Source: Noviherbaspirillum suwonense
GTDB taxonomy: Bacteria; Pseudomonadota; Gammaproteobacteria; Burkholderiales; Burkholderiaceae_D
Assembly: GCF_900182955.1 (NCBI RefSeq)
Contig: NZ_FXUL01000025.1
Location: forward strand, 27,244 to 91,243
Reading direction: 5' to 3'
DNA: 64,000 nt
The notes under the pieces were generated by a model that saw only the letters and a list, made by a program, of their open reading frames with translations, did not search any database and was not told the DNA's origin. Below, one piece after another: positions 32,274 to 44,708 of the stretch (positions within the stretch are counted from its first letter, which is position 1; each line of letters starts with the position of its first letter). The translations under genes and the position numbers were made by a program.

Positions 32274-35200
32274 ATGAAAACCTCCCGCCACGGCCATGCC
32301 GCAGCAGCCGGCCTGCTTGCGCCCGTCGCCCGCATTGCGCGCGCCTGGTCCGCATGGCGCGCGCGGCCAGGGCACGCACGGCCGGCGCCGCTGGTCGAGG
32401 AACTGGAGGCCCGGCTGCTCTACTCGGCCGACCCGGCGGGCGTCGGCCTGGCGCTGGCCGGCGCGGTCGTCGAGCAGCGGCTGGTCGATGTCAGCGGCGC
32501 ATTCATCGAGCCCGCGACCGTCGCGCACCAAGGCCGCGAACTGCTGATCGTCGCGGCCGGCATCGCCGACAGCCGGACGCTGCTCGACGGCCTGGCCCGC
32601 GACGGCCGCGCAATCGACGTGCTCGAACTGGACCCGGCGCAAGACAGCCTGGACCAGATCAGCGCCGCGCTGGCCGGCCGCCATGACCTGACGGCCATCC
32701 ACGTCCTGTCGCACGGCGCCAGCGGCGCGCTGCAGCTGGGCGCGGGCGGCGACACGCTGGACGCCGCCACCCTCGCCGCGCGGGGCGCCGAGATCGGGCG
32801 CTGGGGCGACGCGCTGCAGGCGGGCGGCGACATCCTGCTGTATGGCTGCGACGTGGCGGCCGGCGACGCCGGCGCGGCCTTCGTGCGCCAGCTGTCGGCG
32901 CTGATGGGCGCGGACGTCGCCGCCAGCGACAACCTGACCGGCGACCGTGCGCTGCATGGCGACTGGACCCTGGAGTTCAGCACCGGGCGCATCGACAGCG
33001 CCGCCGCGTTCACCGCAGAGGCCCAGGCGCAATGGCACGGCGCGCTGGAAATCCCGGTCAACTCAGTGACCAGGGACAAGCAGCACCAGGCGGCCGTCGC
33101 GGTGGCGCCAACGGGCAGCTTTGTCGTCACCTGGACGGCCGACAAGGACCAGGATGGCAACAATACCGGCGTATTCGCACGGCGCTTCGACGCCACGGGT
33201 ACGCCGCTCGGCGGCGAGATCCAGGTCAACACCGCTTTCAACGACCGTCAGGAAACGCCCACCGTCGGCATTGCCGCCGACGGCAGCTTCGTCGTGGCCT
33301 GGGCCAGCCGCAGCCAGAAGGACGGCGACACCGACGGCTGGTCGGTCAGGGCGCAGCGCTTCACCGACCAGGGCCAGAAGGCAGGCGAGGAATTCCTGGT
33401 CAACCAGACCACGGCCAAGGACCAGTGGCAGCCGTCGATCTCCGTGGCGGCCGACGGCCAGTTCGTGATCGCCTGGACCAACTCGACCGCCAACGACATC
33501 TTTGTCCGGCATTACGACAAGTCGGGCAATCCGCTGCGCGGCGAAGTGCTTGCCAGCGGCGTCAATGGCGCCGGCAGCCAGACGGTGCCATCGGTGGCAA
33601 TTGCCGCCGACGGCAGCTACGTCGTCGCCTGGCAGTCCGACAGCGGCGGCACCGCGAAGTCGATCTATGCGCAGCGCTTCAATGCCGACGACACGCTGCG
33701 CGGCACAGGCTTCCGGGTCAACACCTATGACGCCGACGACCAGACCCAGCCCAGCGTCGCCATGAGCGGCGCCGGCGCCTTCCTCATCGCCTGGACCAGC
33801 GCCAAGCAGGACGGGGATGGCAACGGCGTCTATGCCCAGCGCTACGGCACGGACGGCGTTCGCGCCGGCGGCGAGTTCCGCGTCAATACCACGACCGCCA
33901 AGGACCAGAAGGGCGCCACCGCCGCGATGGACGCGGGCGGCAATTTCGTCATCGCATGGACCAGCGCGGGTGAGGACAACGGCGCCGGCACCGGCGTCTA
34001 TGCGCAGCGCTACAGCGCCGACGGCGCGGCGCTCGGCGGCGTTTTCCTTGTCAATAGCACCACCGCAGGAAACCAGGCCGCTCCTGCGGCGGCGATGAAT
34101 GGCGGCGGCACCCTGGTCGTCGGCTGGGAAGGCGCCGGCCTGGGCGACGGCGACGGCGTCTTCGCCGCGCTGTACAACGCGTCCAACGCGCCCCCCGGCG
34201 CCAGTCCCGACGCGCTCAGCCTGCCGCAGGGCGGCCAAGCGGACACATCGGCGGCGGCGGGCGTCCTGGCCAACGACCTCGACCCGGACAGCACGGGGAT
34301 GCTGGTCGTGGACGCGGTGCTGTCGCCGGTTGACGGCAGCGTGCTTGCCGTCACCGCCGGCGGCGTCAGCGTCGCCGGCATCTACGGCACGCTGCTCATC
34401 CGGAGCGACGGCAGCTATGTTTACACCGCCGACACGGACGCGGCCAGGGCGCTGGCGGCGGAAAAGCCCGGCATCGATGTCTTCACCTACATCATCCGCG
34501 ACAACGACAATGCGAACGCGTCGTCCACGCTCACGGTCACCGTCACCGGCGTGAACGATGCGCCGGCCGCCGGCAACGACAATTACGCCGTGGAACGGAC
34601 CGGCAGGCTGGACGTGCCGGCCGCCGGCGTGCTGGCCAACGATACTGACGTCGACCGCAATCCGGCCGACCGGCTGACCGTCGTGTCCGTCAACGGCGCG
34701 ACGGCATCGGTCGGCGCCAGCCTGCCGACAACTTATGGAACCTTGCGGCTGGACGCCGACGGCACGCTGAGCTACGTGCCGAATGCGCTGAATACCGCGC
34801 TGCAAAGCCTGCTGGCGCTCGGCCCGGTCGTCGAGACATTCAGCTACGAAGTCTCCGATGGCACGAGCACCAGCAGCGCCACGATCCGCATCACGATATT
34901 GGGCAAGAACTTCGCGCCGGTCGCCAACGACGACAGCGGCGCGAACTACACGCTGCAGCAGGGCGGCAGCCTTGCCGTCGGCGCGGCGACCGGCGTGCTG
35001 AAAAATGACACCGATCCCGACGGCACCGCACTGACCGCGCATCTGGTCAGCGGACCGCTGCATGGCGTGCTCGGCTTCAACGCCGATGGCTCCTTCGTCT
35101 ACACGCCGGACGCGAATTATTACGGCACCGACAGCTTCCGCTACCGCGCCAGCGACGGCTCGCTCGACTCGACCGATGCGACCGTCACGCTGACGATCAT

Positions 35201-38134
35201 GCATGTCAACCATGCCCCATTGGCCGCTGACGACCATGCCACGGTAACCGCCAGCGGCAATGTCGCGTTCACGGCCGCACAGGGCATGCTTGCGAACGAC
35301 AGCGACCGCGACGCGGCGGACCTGCTCAGCGTCACCAGCATCCAGTACGGCGACCAGGTCATCCCGCTTGCGCCCGGCGCGACCGCCATCCTGGTCACCG
35401 AGTACGGCAGGCTCTCTGTCGACAGCGATGGCGGATTCCGCTACGTGGCCAACGGCGCGGCCAGCATGCGGCTGGGCCAGGGCGCGGTCAGCGGCGACAG
35501 CTTCAGCTACACGGTCGCCGACGGCAACGGCGGCACGGCCACCGCATCGATATCGATCGACATCGCCGGGGTCAACGACGCGCCTGCGATCGGTATCAGG
35601 ACGAGCGCCGCGCAGGCCGTGTCCGACCAGGGCAGCCTGCAGCCCTTTGCCGGCATCACGATCGCCGACGTCGACAGCCCGGCGCAGCAGCTGGTCGTGC
35701 GCATTGCGCTGGACGATCCCGCAAAGGGCCGGCTGGTCGCCAGCCAGGGCGGCAGCTACGACGCGGCCACCGGCATCTACACCTTCAGCGGCAGCGCGGC
35801 CGACGCGACCGCCGCGGTGAGCGCACTGGTCTTCGTGCCCGCTTCGAACCGGCTGGCGCCGGGATCGACCGAGACGACGCGCTTCACCATCACCGCCGAC
35901 GACGGCCTGACCGTCACCAGCGACGGCAGCGTGACGGTGGCGGCGACCTCGGTCAATGATGCGCCCGCAATTGCCGGCACAGCGACCGGCCAGGCGATCG
36001 ACGACACCGGCAGCATCAACCCGTTTGCCGACGTGACCATCGCCGATGACGACAGCCCGGCCCAGCAGCTGACCGTGCGCGTTGCGCTGGACGATCCGGC
36101 CCGTGGCAGCTTGTCCGGCGCGAACGGGAGTTACGATGCCACGGCCGGCGTCTATACCCTGAGCGGCACCGCGACGCAGGTCACCGGGGCGCTGCGCGCG
36201 CTGGTGTTTACGCCAACCGCGAACCGGGTTGCGCCGGGACTGGCCGAGACCACGCTGCTGACACTGACCGCCAGCGACGGCGTCACGACGACCAGCGCGG
36301 CGGCAATCAGCGTGGTCGCAACCTCGGTCAATGATGCGCCGTCCATTAGCGGCGTGGCGGCTGGCCAGCGCATCGACGACAAGGGCAGCCTGAACCCGTT
36401 CGCCGGCGCGGTTGTCTCCGATGTTGACAGCCCGGCGCAGCCGCTGACCGTGCGGGTGACGCTGGACGATCCGGCACGGGGCACGCTGTCCGGCGCGGGC
36501 GGCCGCTACGACCCGGCGAGCGGCGTCTACCTGTTCACCGGCACCGCGGCAGAGGCCGGCCAAGCGCTGCGCGCGCTGGTATTCAATCCGGCAGCCAACC
36601 GGGTCGCCCCCGGCGCCAGCGAGACCGCGCTGCTGACGCTCTCGGTCGACGACGGCCGGGCCGTCGCCCGGGCGGCCACCCGCATCACGGTGCTGTCGGT
36701 CAATGACGCGCCGGTACTCGACCTGCCTGCCGGCGTGCAGACGATCAACGACAAGGACAGCCTGGCGCCGTTCGCCGGCATCACCGTGGCGGACCCGGAC
36801 AGCCCGTCGCAGCAGCTGACCTTGCGCATCACGCTGGACGATCCTGCCAGGGGCCGGCTGTCCGCGGCCGCCGGCAGCTATGACGCGTCTGCCGGCGTCT
36901 ATGTCCTGACCGGCACCGCAGCCCAGCTCAATGCGGCGGCGAGGGCGATGCTGTTCACGCCGGAGGAAAACCGCGTCGCGCCAGGACAATCCGAAACGGC
37001 CACCTTCTCGATCAGCGTCAGCGACGGCATGCTCGACGCCGGCGGCGCCATGTCCGTCGCGTCGCTGTCCGTCAATGACGCGCCGGTCGCGCTGGCCGTC
37101 AGCGCCCGCGGCATGCAGGACGGCGCGGCCCTTGCGCTGGTGCTGGCGGCCAGCGACGCCGACGGCGATGCGCTGGCACTAGTCATCGGCGCGGCGCCGG
37201 CCCATGGCGCGCTTTACCGCGATGCGGCCGGACTGTCGCCGCTGCTCCCGGGCGCACGCCTGCCGCTGAACGGCGGCGCCACGCGGATCTACTTCATACC
37301 GGAAGCGGGCTGGAACGGCGACACGGGTTTCTCCTACGCCCCTGTCGACAAACAGGGGCTGGCTGGCGCCAGCGCCGCGGTCAGCATCACGATAACGCCG
37401 GCGCTGCGCACTGCGGCCCAGACGACTGCCGCGCCGGCTGTCGACACACCGGCCAGGGCGGCGGCGCCCGTGGTGGAACGGTCCGAGGAACCGGCCGCCG
37501 CCGCTGCGCCGGCGTCTACGCAGCTTGCCAGCGTCAGCGTGGCCGCGCCGGCGCGGCAGCCCGAACCCGGGTCGCCGCTGCCGGAGACGGTGCTGCCTTC
37601 GCAGTCGAACCCGCAGTCCAACCCGCCGCCGACGCCGGTGGCGACAAGCCCGCGCGGCAGCGCGGACCGGATATCCCCGGCGGCCGCGGCACTGCTCGCC
37701 GCAGCCGACGCACCCGATGCCGGCAGCGAGGCGCTGTTCAGCTCCGACCTGGGCGCGGCGAGTGCGCTGGCCGAGGGCCGCATCGAACGCGCCAGCGCCG
37801 CGACGCGCAGCGAAACCCTGGCCCGCAGCCTCGACGAGATGCGCGAGGACGTCAAGGCCGCCGAGGAAGCGGAGCATCGCATCGTCGGCTCGTCGGTGGC
37901 GGTCGGCGCTGGCTTTTCGGTCGGCTACGTGATCTGGCTGCTGCGCGGCGGCGTGCTGGCGACCAGCCTGCTGTCGTCGCTGCCGGCCTGGCGCTTCGTC
38001 GACCCGCTGCCGGTGCTGGCGCGCATGCGCACCGACGCCGACGATGACGATGACACCGACGACTCGCTCGAAAGCCTGGTCGCCGGCGACGACCGCCGGC
38101 ACGCCGGGCAGCGGCCAACAACAGGAACCGACAG

Positions 38135-38138
<4 letters not shown>
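32274..38138 (+). CDS. Giant DUF4347 repeat surface protein with LEPR-like N-terminus and C-terminal membrane segment
   Basis: 1954 residues, the presumed cargo of the operon. Residues 1-40 are basic and Ala-rich; 41-55 read LVEELEARLLYSADP, resembling the LEPR-XLL N-terminal motif of very large exported proteins. DUF4347 spans ~85-260 (HVLSHGASGALQLG, ILLYGCDVAAGDAG). About seven repeats of the DGSFVVAWTS/VYAQRF type follow (~265-640). Then four VCBS/cadherin-like units (GVLANDTDVD, VNDAP) reach ~1100, and four ~124-residue units beginning VNDAP with SPAQQLTVR reach ~1600. A Pro/Ala-rich linker leads to a hydrophobic segment (~1877-1910, GYVIWLLRGGVLATSLLSSL, then PAWRFVDPLPVL) and a Asp-rich tail. 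No RTX repeats and no classical signal peptide are seen. It is probably an adhesin or matrix protein. Confidence 0.85.
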
Positions 38139-40722
<2,584 letters not shown>

Positions 40723-40726
<4 letters not shown>

Positions 40727-42513
40727 CAGCGCTGCAATCAGACACAATCCGGCCGGCGCCGCCCGCGCCCGGCAACGACGGCGACGACCTGGCGTCATTG
40801 CGCCGCGCCCGCATCATGATGATCGACGACGAGCCGATCACGCTCGAAGTCATGCGCGAATTCCTGGAGGAAGCCGGCTATGTGAACTTCATCGAGACCA
40901 GCGAGCCGGAAGACGCGATGGGACTGGTGGCCGAGCGGCTGCCCGACGTGATCCTGCTCGACCTGATGATGCCGGTCGTGAACGGCTTCGACATCCTGGC
41001 CGCGCTGCGCGCCGACGACCGCTTCCTGCATATCCCGGTCATCGTGCTCACGTCGAGCACCAACGCCGGCGCCAAGCTCAAGGCGCTGGAACTTGGCGCC
41101 ACCGATTTCCTCGCCAAGCCGGTGGACCCCAGCGAACTGGCGCTGCGCATCCGCAATACGCTGGTCGCCAAGGTCTACCTGGACCGGCTCGCCTACATCG
41201 ACAGCCTGACCGGCCTGCCCAACCGCCGCATGTTCTGCGACCACCTCGAATGGACGCTGCGCCAGGCGCAGCGCTACGACCGCATCGGCGCGCTGCTGTA
41301 CATCAACGTCGACCGCTTCAAGAAGGTCAACGAGGCCCTGGGTCCGGCGGTCGCCGACGCCTTCCTGCAGGCGATCGGAAAGCGGCTGGAGCAGAGCGTG
41401 CGCACCAGCGACATCGTGGGCCATGCCGACGGCGAACCGCTCTACCTGTCCCGCGTCGGCGGCGACGAGTTCGCGGTGCTGCTGACCGAGATCGAGCAGG
41501 CCGAGGACGCGATCCATGTCGCGTCGCGCCTGCTGGAGCTGATGAAGGCGCCGTTCCAGATGGCCGGGCGCGAGCTGTTCCTGTCCTGCAGCATCGGCAT
41601 CACGGTCTTCCCCGGCGACGGCATGGACCTCGACCTGCTGCTGCAGAACGCCGGCGTGGCCATGCACGCGGCCAAGCAGCAGGGCGGCAATGCCTACCGC
41701 TTCTATTCCAGCGACCTGAACGAGCGCTCGCTGCAGTTCCTGGGCCTGCAGAGCGACCTGCACAAGGCGCTGGAGCGCAGGGAATTCCGGCTGTTCTACC
41801 AGCCCAAGATCGATACCCGGACCCGGCGCATCGTCGGCGCCGAAGCGCTGATCCGCTGGGAGCATGCGGAGCGCGGCTTCGTCGGGCCGGACGAATTCAT
41901 CCCGATGGCCGAGGAAACCGGCCTGATCGAGCCGATCGGCGCCTGGGTGCTGGAAGAAGCCTGCCGCAACATCCGGGCCTGGCAGGCGAGCGGCCTGGCG
42001 ATACCGCGCATCTCGGTCAATGTCTCCAGCCGCCAGTTCGGCGCGCCGGGCTTCTACGAGGCGGTCCACCGGATCATTGCCGACAGCGGCGTCGAGCCGT
42101 CGCACATCACCTTCGAGGTCACCGAGAGCGTGCTGATGGAAAATGCCGCGGAGAGCACCGCCCTGCTCAACCGCTTCAAGGCCATGGGCCTGCACCTGTC
42201 GATGGACGACTTCGGCACCGGCTATTCGTCGCTCAGCTACCTGCGCCGTTTTCCGCTGGACGAACTGAAGATCGACAAGTCCTTCCTGGCGGAAATCGAC
42301 GCCGACCATGCGCCGGCCGACCCCGGCAAGGGCACGCTGATCGGCGGCATCATCGCGCTCGGCCACAGCCTGGGCCTGACGATCGTCGCCGAGGGCGTCG
42401 AGACCGAGCGCCAGCATGCGTTCTTGCAGCAGCACCGCTGCGACCAGTGCCAGGGCTACCTGTTCAGCCGGCCGCTGCCGGCCGCCGCATTCCAGCGCCT
42501 GCTGGAATGCTGA
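40723..42513 (+). CDS. Response regulator with GGDEF and EAL domains
   Basis: 596 residues from a GTG overlapping the kinase stop (GTGA). The receiver (~15-140) has Asp80 in VILLDLMMPVVNG and Lys in LAKPVD. The GGDEF domain (~155-325) has an intact VGGDEF motif. The EAL domain (~345-590) has GAEALIRWEH, NVSSRQF, FEVTESVLM, MDDFGTGYSSLSYL, LKIDKSF and AEGVET, so both cyclase and phosphodiesterase activities are possible. It would convert the kinase signal into a c-di-GMP change. C-di-GMP commonly controls adhesin display, which suits its place at the end of this operon. Confidence 0.92.
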
Positions 42514-42970
42514 CGCCTTCCGCCTGACGCGCTGCAGAGCCACCGCCGCGCGGCATGGCCGTGTCGGCGGCAAGCCGACCCGCTCCCTCGGCACGGCTTT
42601 CACGCAGCCGCTGCCGCATCGGCGCCAGGCCCGGCGGGCCATCATACCCGCCTCACGAAAGCGTGCTGCGGGAAGCGCGCCATGTCCGGCTTATTCGGGC
42701 CGGATGCCGTTTCGCACAATGTTAATTGTCAGCGCGGCGCCTTGCCACTATTTACTTTGGACAATTAGTAGTACTATGTTTCCGTGCAGAAATTTCCTGC
42801 CCGTTCGTTGACTGTCGTTGACTGTCGCTGATTGTTGATCGTTATCGATCATTGGTTGCCCATGCCCTCGGCCCTGGCCGAGCTGTCGTTAGTGAAAACG
42901 GTATCGATCCGAAGCACCCCGCCGTTTGAAGTTTTCACATTTTTGCAACCTATCTCGTCGACCCGCGCCA
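42514..42970. other. Intergenic region with short direct repeats
   Basis: 42806-42835 holds three near-identical decamers (CGTTGACTGT, CGTTGACTGT, CGCTGATTGT). AT-rich DNA around 42720-42780 is the likely promoter region for the two-partner secretion genes, but no clear -35/-10 pair stands out. A GTCGGC/GCCGAC stem at 42563-42579 lacks a T-run, so it is not called a terminator. Confidence 0.4.
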
Positions 42971-44644
42971 ATGACCTTATCTATAAGATTGATTCCCCTC
43001 GCCCTGCTGACTGTGACCACCGGTCTGCTTGCCGCACAGCCACCCGGCGCCGGCAGCCAGTTGCAGCAGATACCGCCGACCCCGACCCTGCCGAAAGAAC
43101 TGCCCGATGTGCGCATTGCGCCGGCCGCCGCGCCCGCGCCGGCGCTTGCCGACAGCACGCGGATTCCAGTCCGCAGCCTGCTCTTCACCGGTGCGCAGCT
43201 GTATCCGGACGCGGCGCTGACGGCCATCGCCGAATTCCAGCCCGGCTCGGAGCTGACCCTCGGCGAACTCAGGGCAATGGCCGGGAAGATTACCGAGGCT
43301 TATCATCGCGACGGCTACGTGCTTGCGCAGGCCTATCTGCCCGCGCAGGAAATCCGGAACGGCGTCGTCACCATCGCGGTGGCCGAAGGCCGCTATGGCA
43401 AGATTCAGGTCCGCAACCAGACCAATCTCTCCAATGCGCTGGTCGATTCCGTGCTCGATGGCGTGAACGCCGGCGACGTGGTGGCGATCGCGCCGCTCGA
43501 AAGCCGCCTGCTGCTGCTCTCCGACATTCCGGGCGTCGGCATCCGCTCGACGCTGGCGCCGGGCGCATCGGCGGGCACATCCGACCTGATCGTCGATATC
43601 GTCCCCGGCCCGCGCGTGTCGGGCAGCATCGACGCCGACAATGCGGGCAATCGCTACACCGGCGAATACCGCATCGGCGCGACCGTCAATCTGAACGACC
43701 CGCTCGGGCAAGGCGACCTTGCCAGCCTGCGCGTGCTGACTTCCGGCGCGGGCCTGAATTATGCGCGGGCGTCGTACCAGGTCCAGCTTGGAAAAGCGAA
43801 GGTGGGCGTCGCCTACAGCCGGCTCGACTATGCGCTCGGCCGGGAGTTCGACCCGCTCGATGCGAACGGCACCGCGACCGTCGCTTCGGTCTACGGTAAC
43901 TATCCGCTGATCCGGTCGCGCAGCACGAACCTGTATGCGCAGCTCGGCGTCGACCACAAGACATTCAGGGACAGGATCGATTCGACCGGCGCGCGCAGCG
44001 ACAAACGGGCAGACGTGCTGATGGCGAGCCTGTACGGCGAGCACCGCGATCAGGTCGGCGGCGGCGGCATCAGCAGCGCGTCCATGACGCTGTCCACTGG
44101 ACGGCTCGACATCCAGTCGCCGGATGTAGCGAGCTTCGACGCCGCAAACGCGCGCACCGCGGGCCGTTACAGCAAGCTGAGCGCCAGCGCGAGCCGGCTG
44201 CAGGCGCTGACCGAAAATGTTTCGCTCTATGCCGGCGTCAGCGGCCAGGTCGCGTCCAAGAACCTCGACATTTCCGAGAAGATGGCGCTGGGCGGCATCG
44301 GCGGGGTCCGCGCCTATCCGGAAGGCGAGGCATTCGCCGACCAGGGCTACCTGCTCAACCTGGAAGCGCGTTACCGGGTTCCCGCACGGTACTGGCCTTC
44401 CTACCCCGGACAGCTGCAGCTGATTGCCTTTGTCGATACCGGCACCGTCAGCGCCAACAAGAGCCCGTGGACGGCCGGCACGAACCGCCGCACCCTGAGC
44501 GGCGCGGGCGTCGGCGTCAACCTGATCGGCGACAGCAGCTATTCGGTAAAAGCCTATTACGCGCGCAAGCTCGGCGGCGAGGAAGCGCTGTCGGCGCCCG
44601 ACCGCTCGGGCCGGTTCTGGATCCAGGGCGTCAAATATTTCTGA
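42971..44644 (+). CDS. Two-partner secretion outer-membrane transporter (ShlB/FhaC/HecB family)
   Basis: 557 residues: a signal peptide (LIPLALLTVTTGLLAA), a POTRA-containing plug (VRSLLFTGAQLYPDAAL; ITEAYHRDGYVLAQAYLPAQEIRNGVVTIAVAEGRYG) and a 16-strand-type barrel ending in Phe (WIQGVKYF). The barrel contains VRAYPEGEAFADQGYLLNLEARY, matching the conserved VRGY/lid-lock region of TpsB proteins. It threads its TpsA partner across the outer membrane after Sec export. Start at 42971 gives a compact signal peptide; a TTG at 42926 extends it. The partner gene follows 64 bases later. Confidence 0.9.
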   Translation: MTLSIRLIPLALLTVTTGLLAAQPPGAGSQLQQIPPTPTLPKELPDVRIAPAAAPAPALADSTRIPVRSLLFTGAQLYPDAALTAIAEFQPGSELTLGELRAMAGKITEAYHRDGYVLAQAYLPAQEIRNGVVTIAVAEGRYGKIQVRNQTNLSNALVDSVLDGVNAGDVVAIAPLESRLLLLSDIPGVGIRSTLAPGASAGTSDLIVDIVPGPRVSGSIDADNAGNRYTGEYRIGATVNLNDPLGQGDLASLRVLTSGAGLNYARASYQVQLGKAKVGVAYSRLDYALGREFDPLDANGTATVASVYGNYPLIRSRSTNLYAQLGVDHKTFRDRIDSTGARSDKRADVLMASLYGEHRDQVGGGGISSASMTLSTGRLDIQSPDVASFDAANARTAGRYSKLSASASRLQALTENVSLYAGVSGQVASKNLDISEKMALGGIGGVRAYPEGEAFADQGYLLNLEARYRVPARYWPSYPGQLQLIAFVDTGTVSANKSPWTAGTNRRTLSGAGVGVNLIGDSSYSVKAYYARKLGGEEALSAPDRSGRFWIQGVKYF

Positions 44645-44708
44645 TCGCTGCAGGCAGGCCGCTGTTGAAAGCGGAATCGCTGGTGGAAGACAATTACGAA
44701 AGCATGCA

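Noticed and set aside
33063..36989. Long minus-strand open frame across the repeat region of the giant protein
   Set aside because: It mirrors the repeats of the true gene and has no start context or family match.
42563..42579. GTCGGC/GCCGAC hairpin after the GGDEF-EAL gene as terminator
   Set aside because: Short stem without a following T-run.
42742..42777. Promoter for the tpsB gene (TTGCCA, TACTAT)
   Set aside because: The elements are not at an acceptable spacing and several equally weak alternatives exist.
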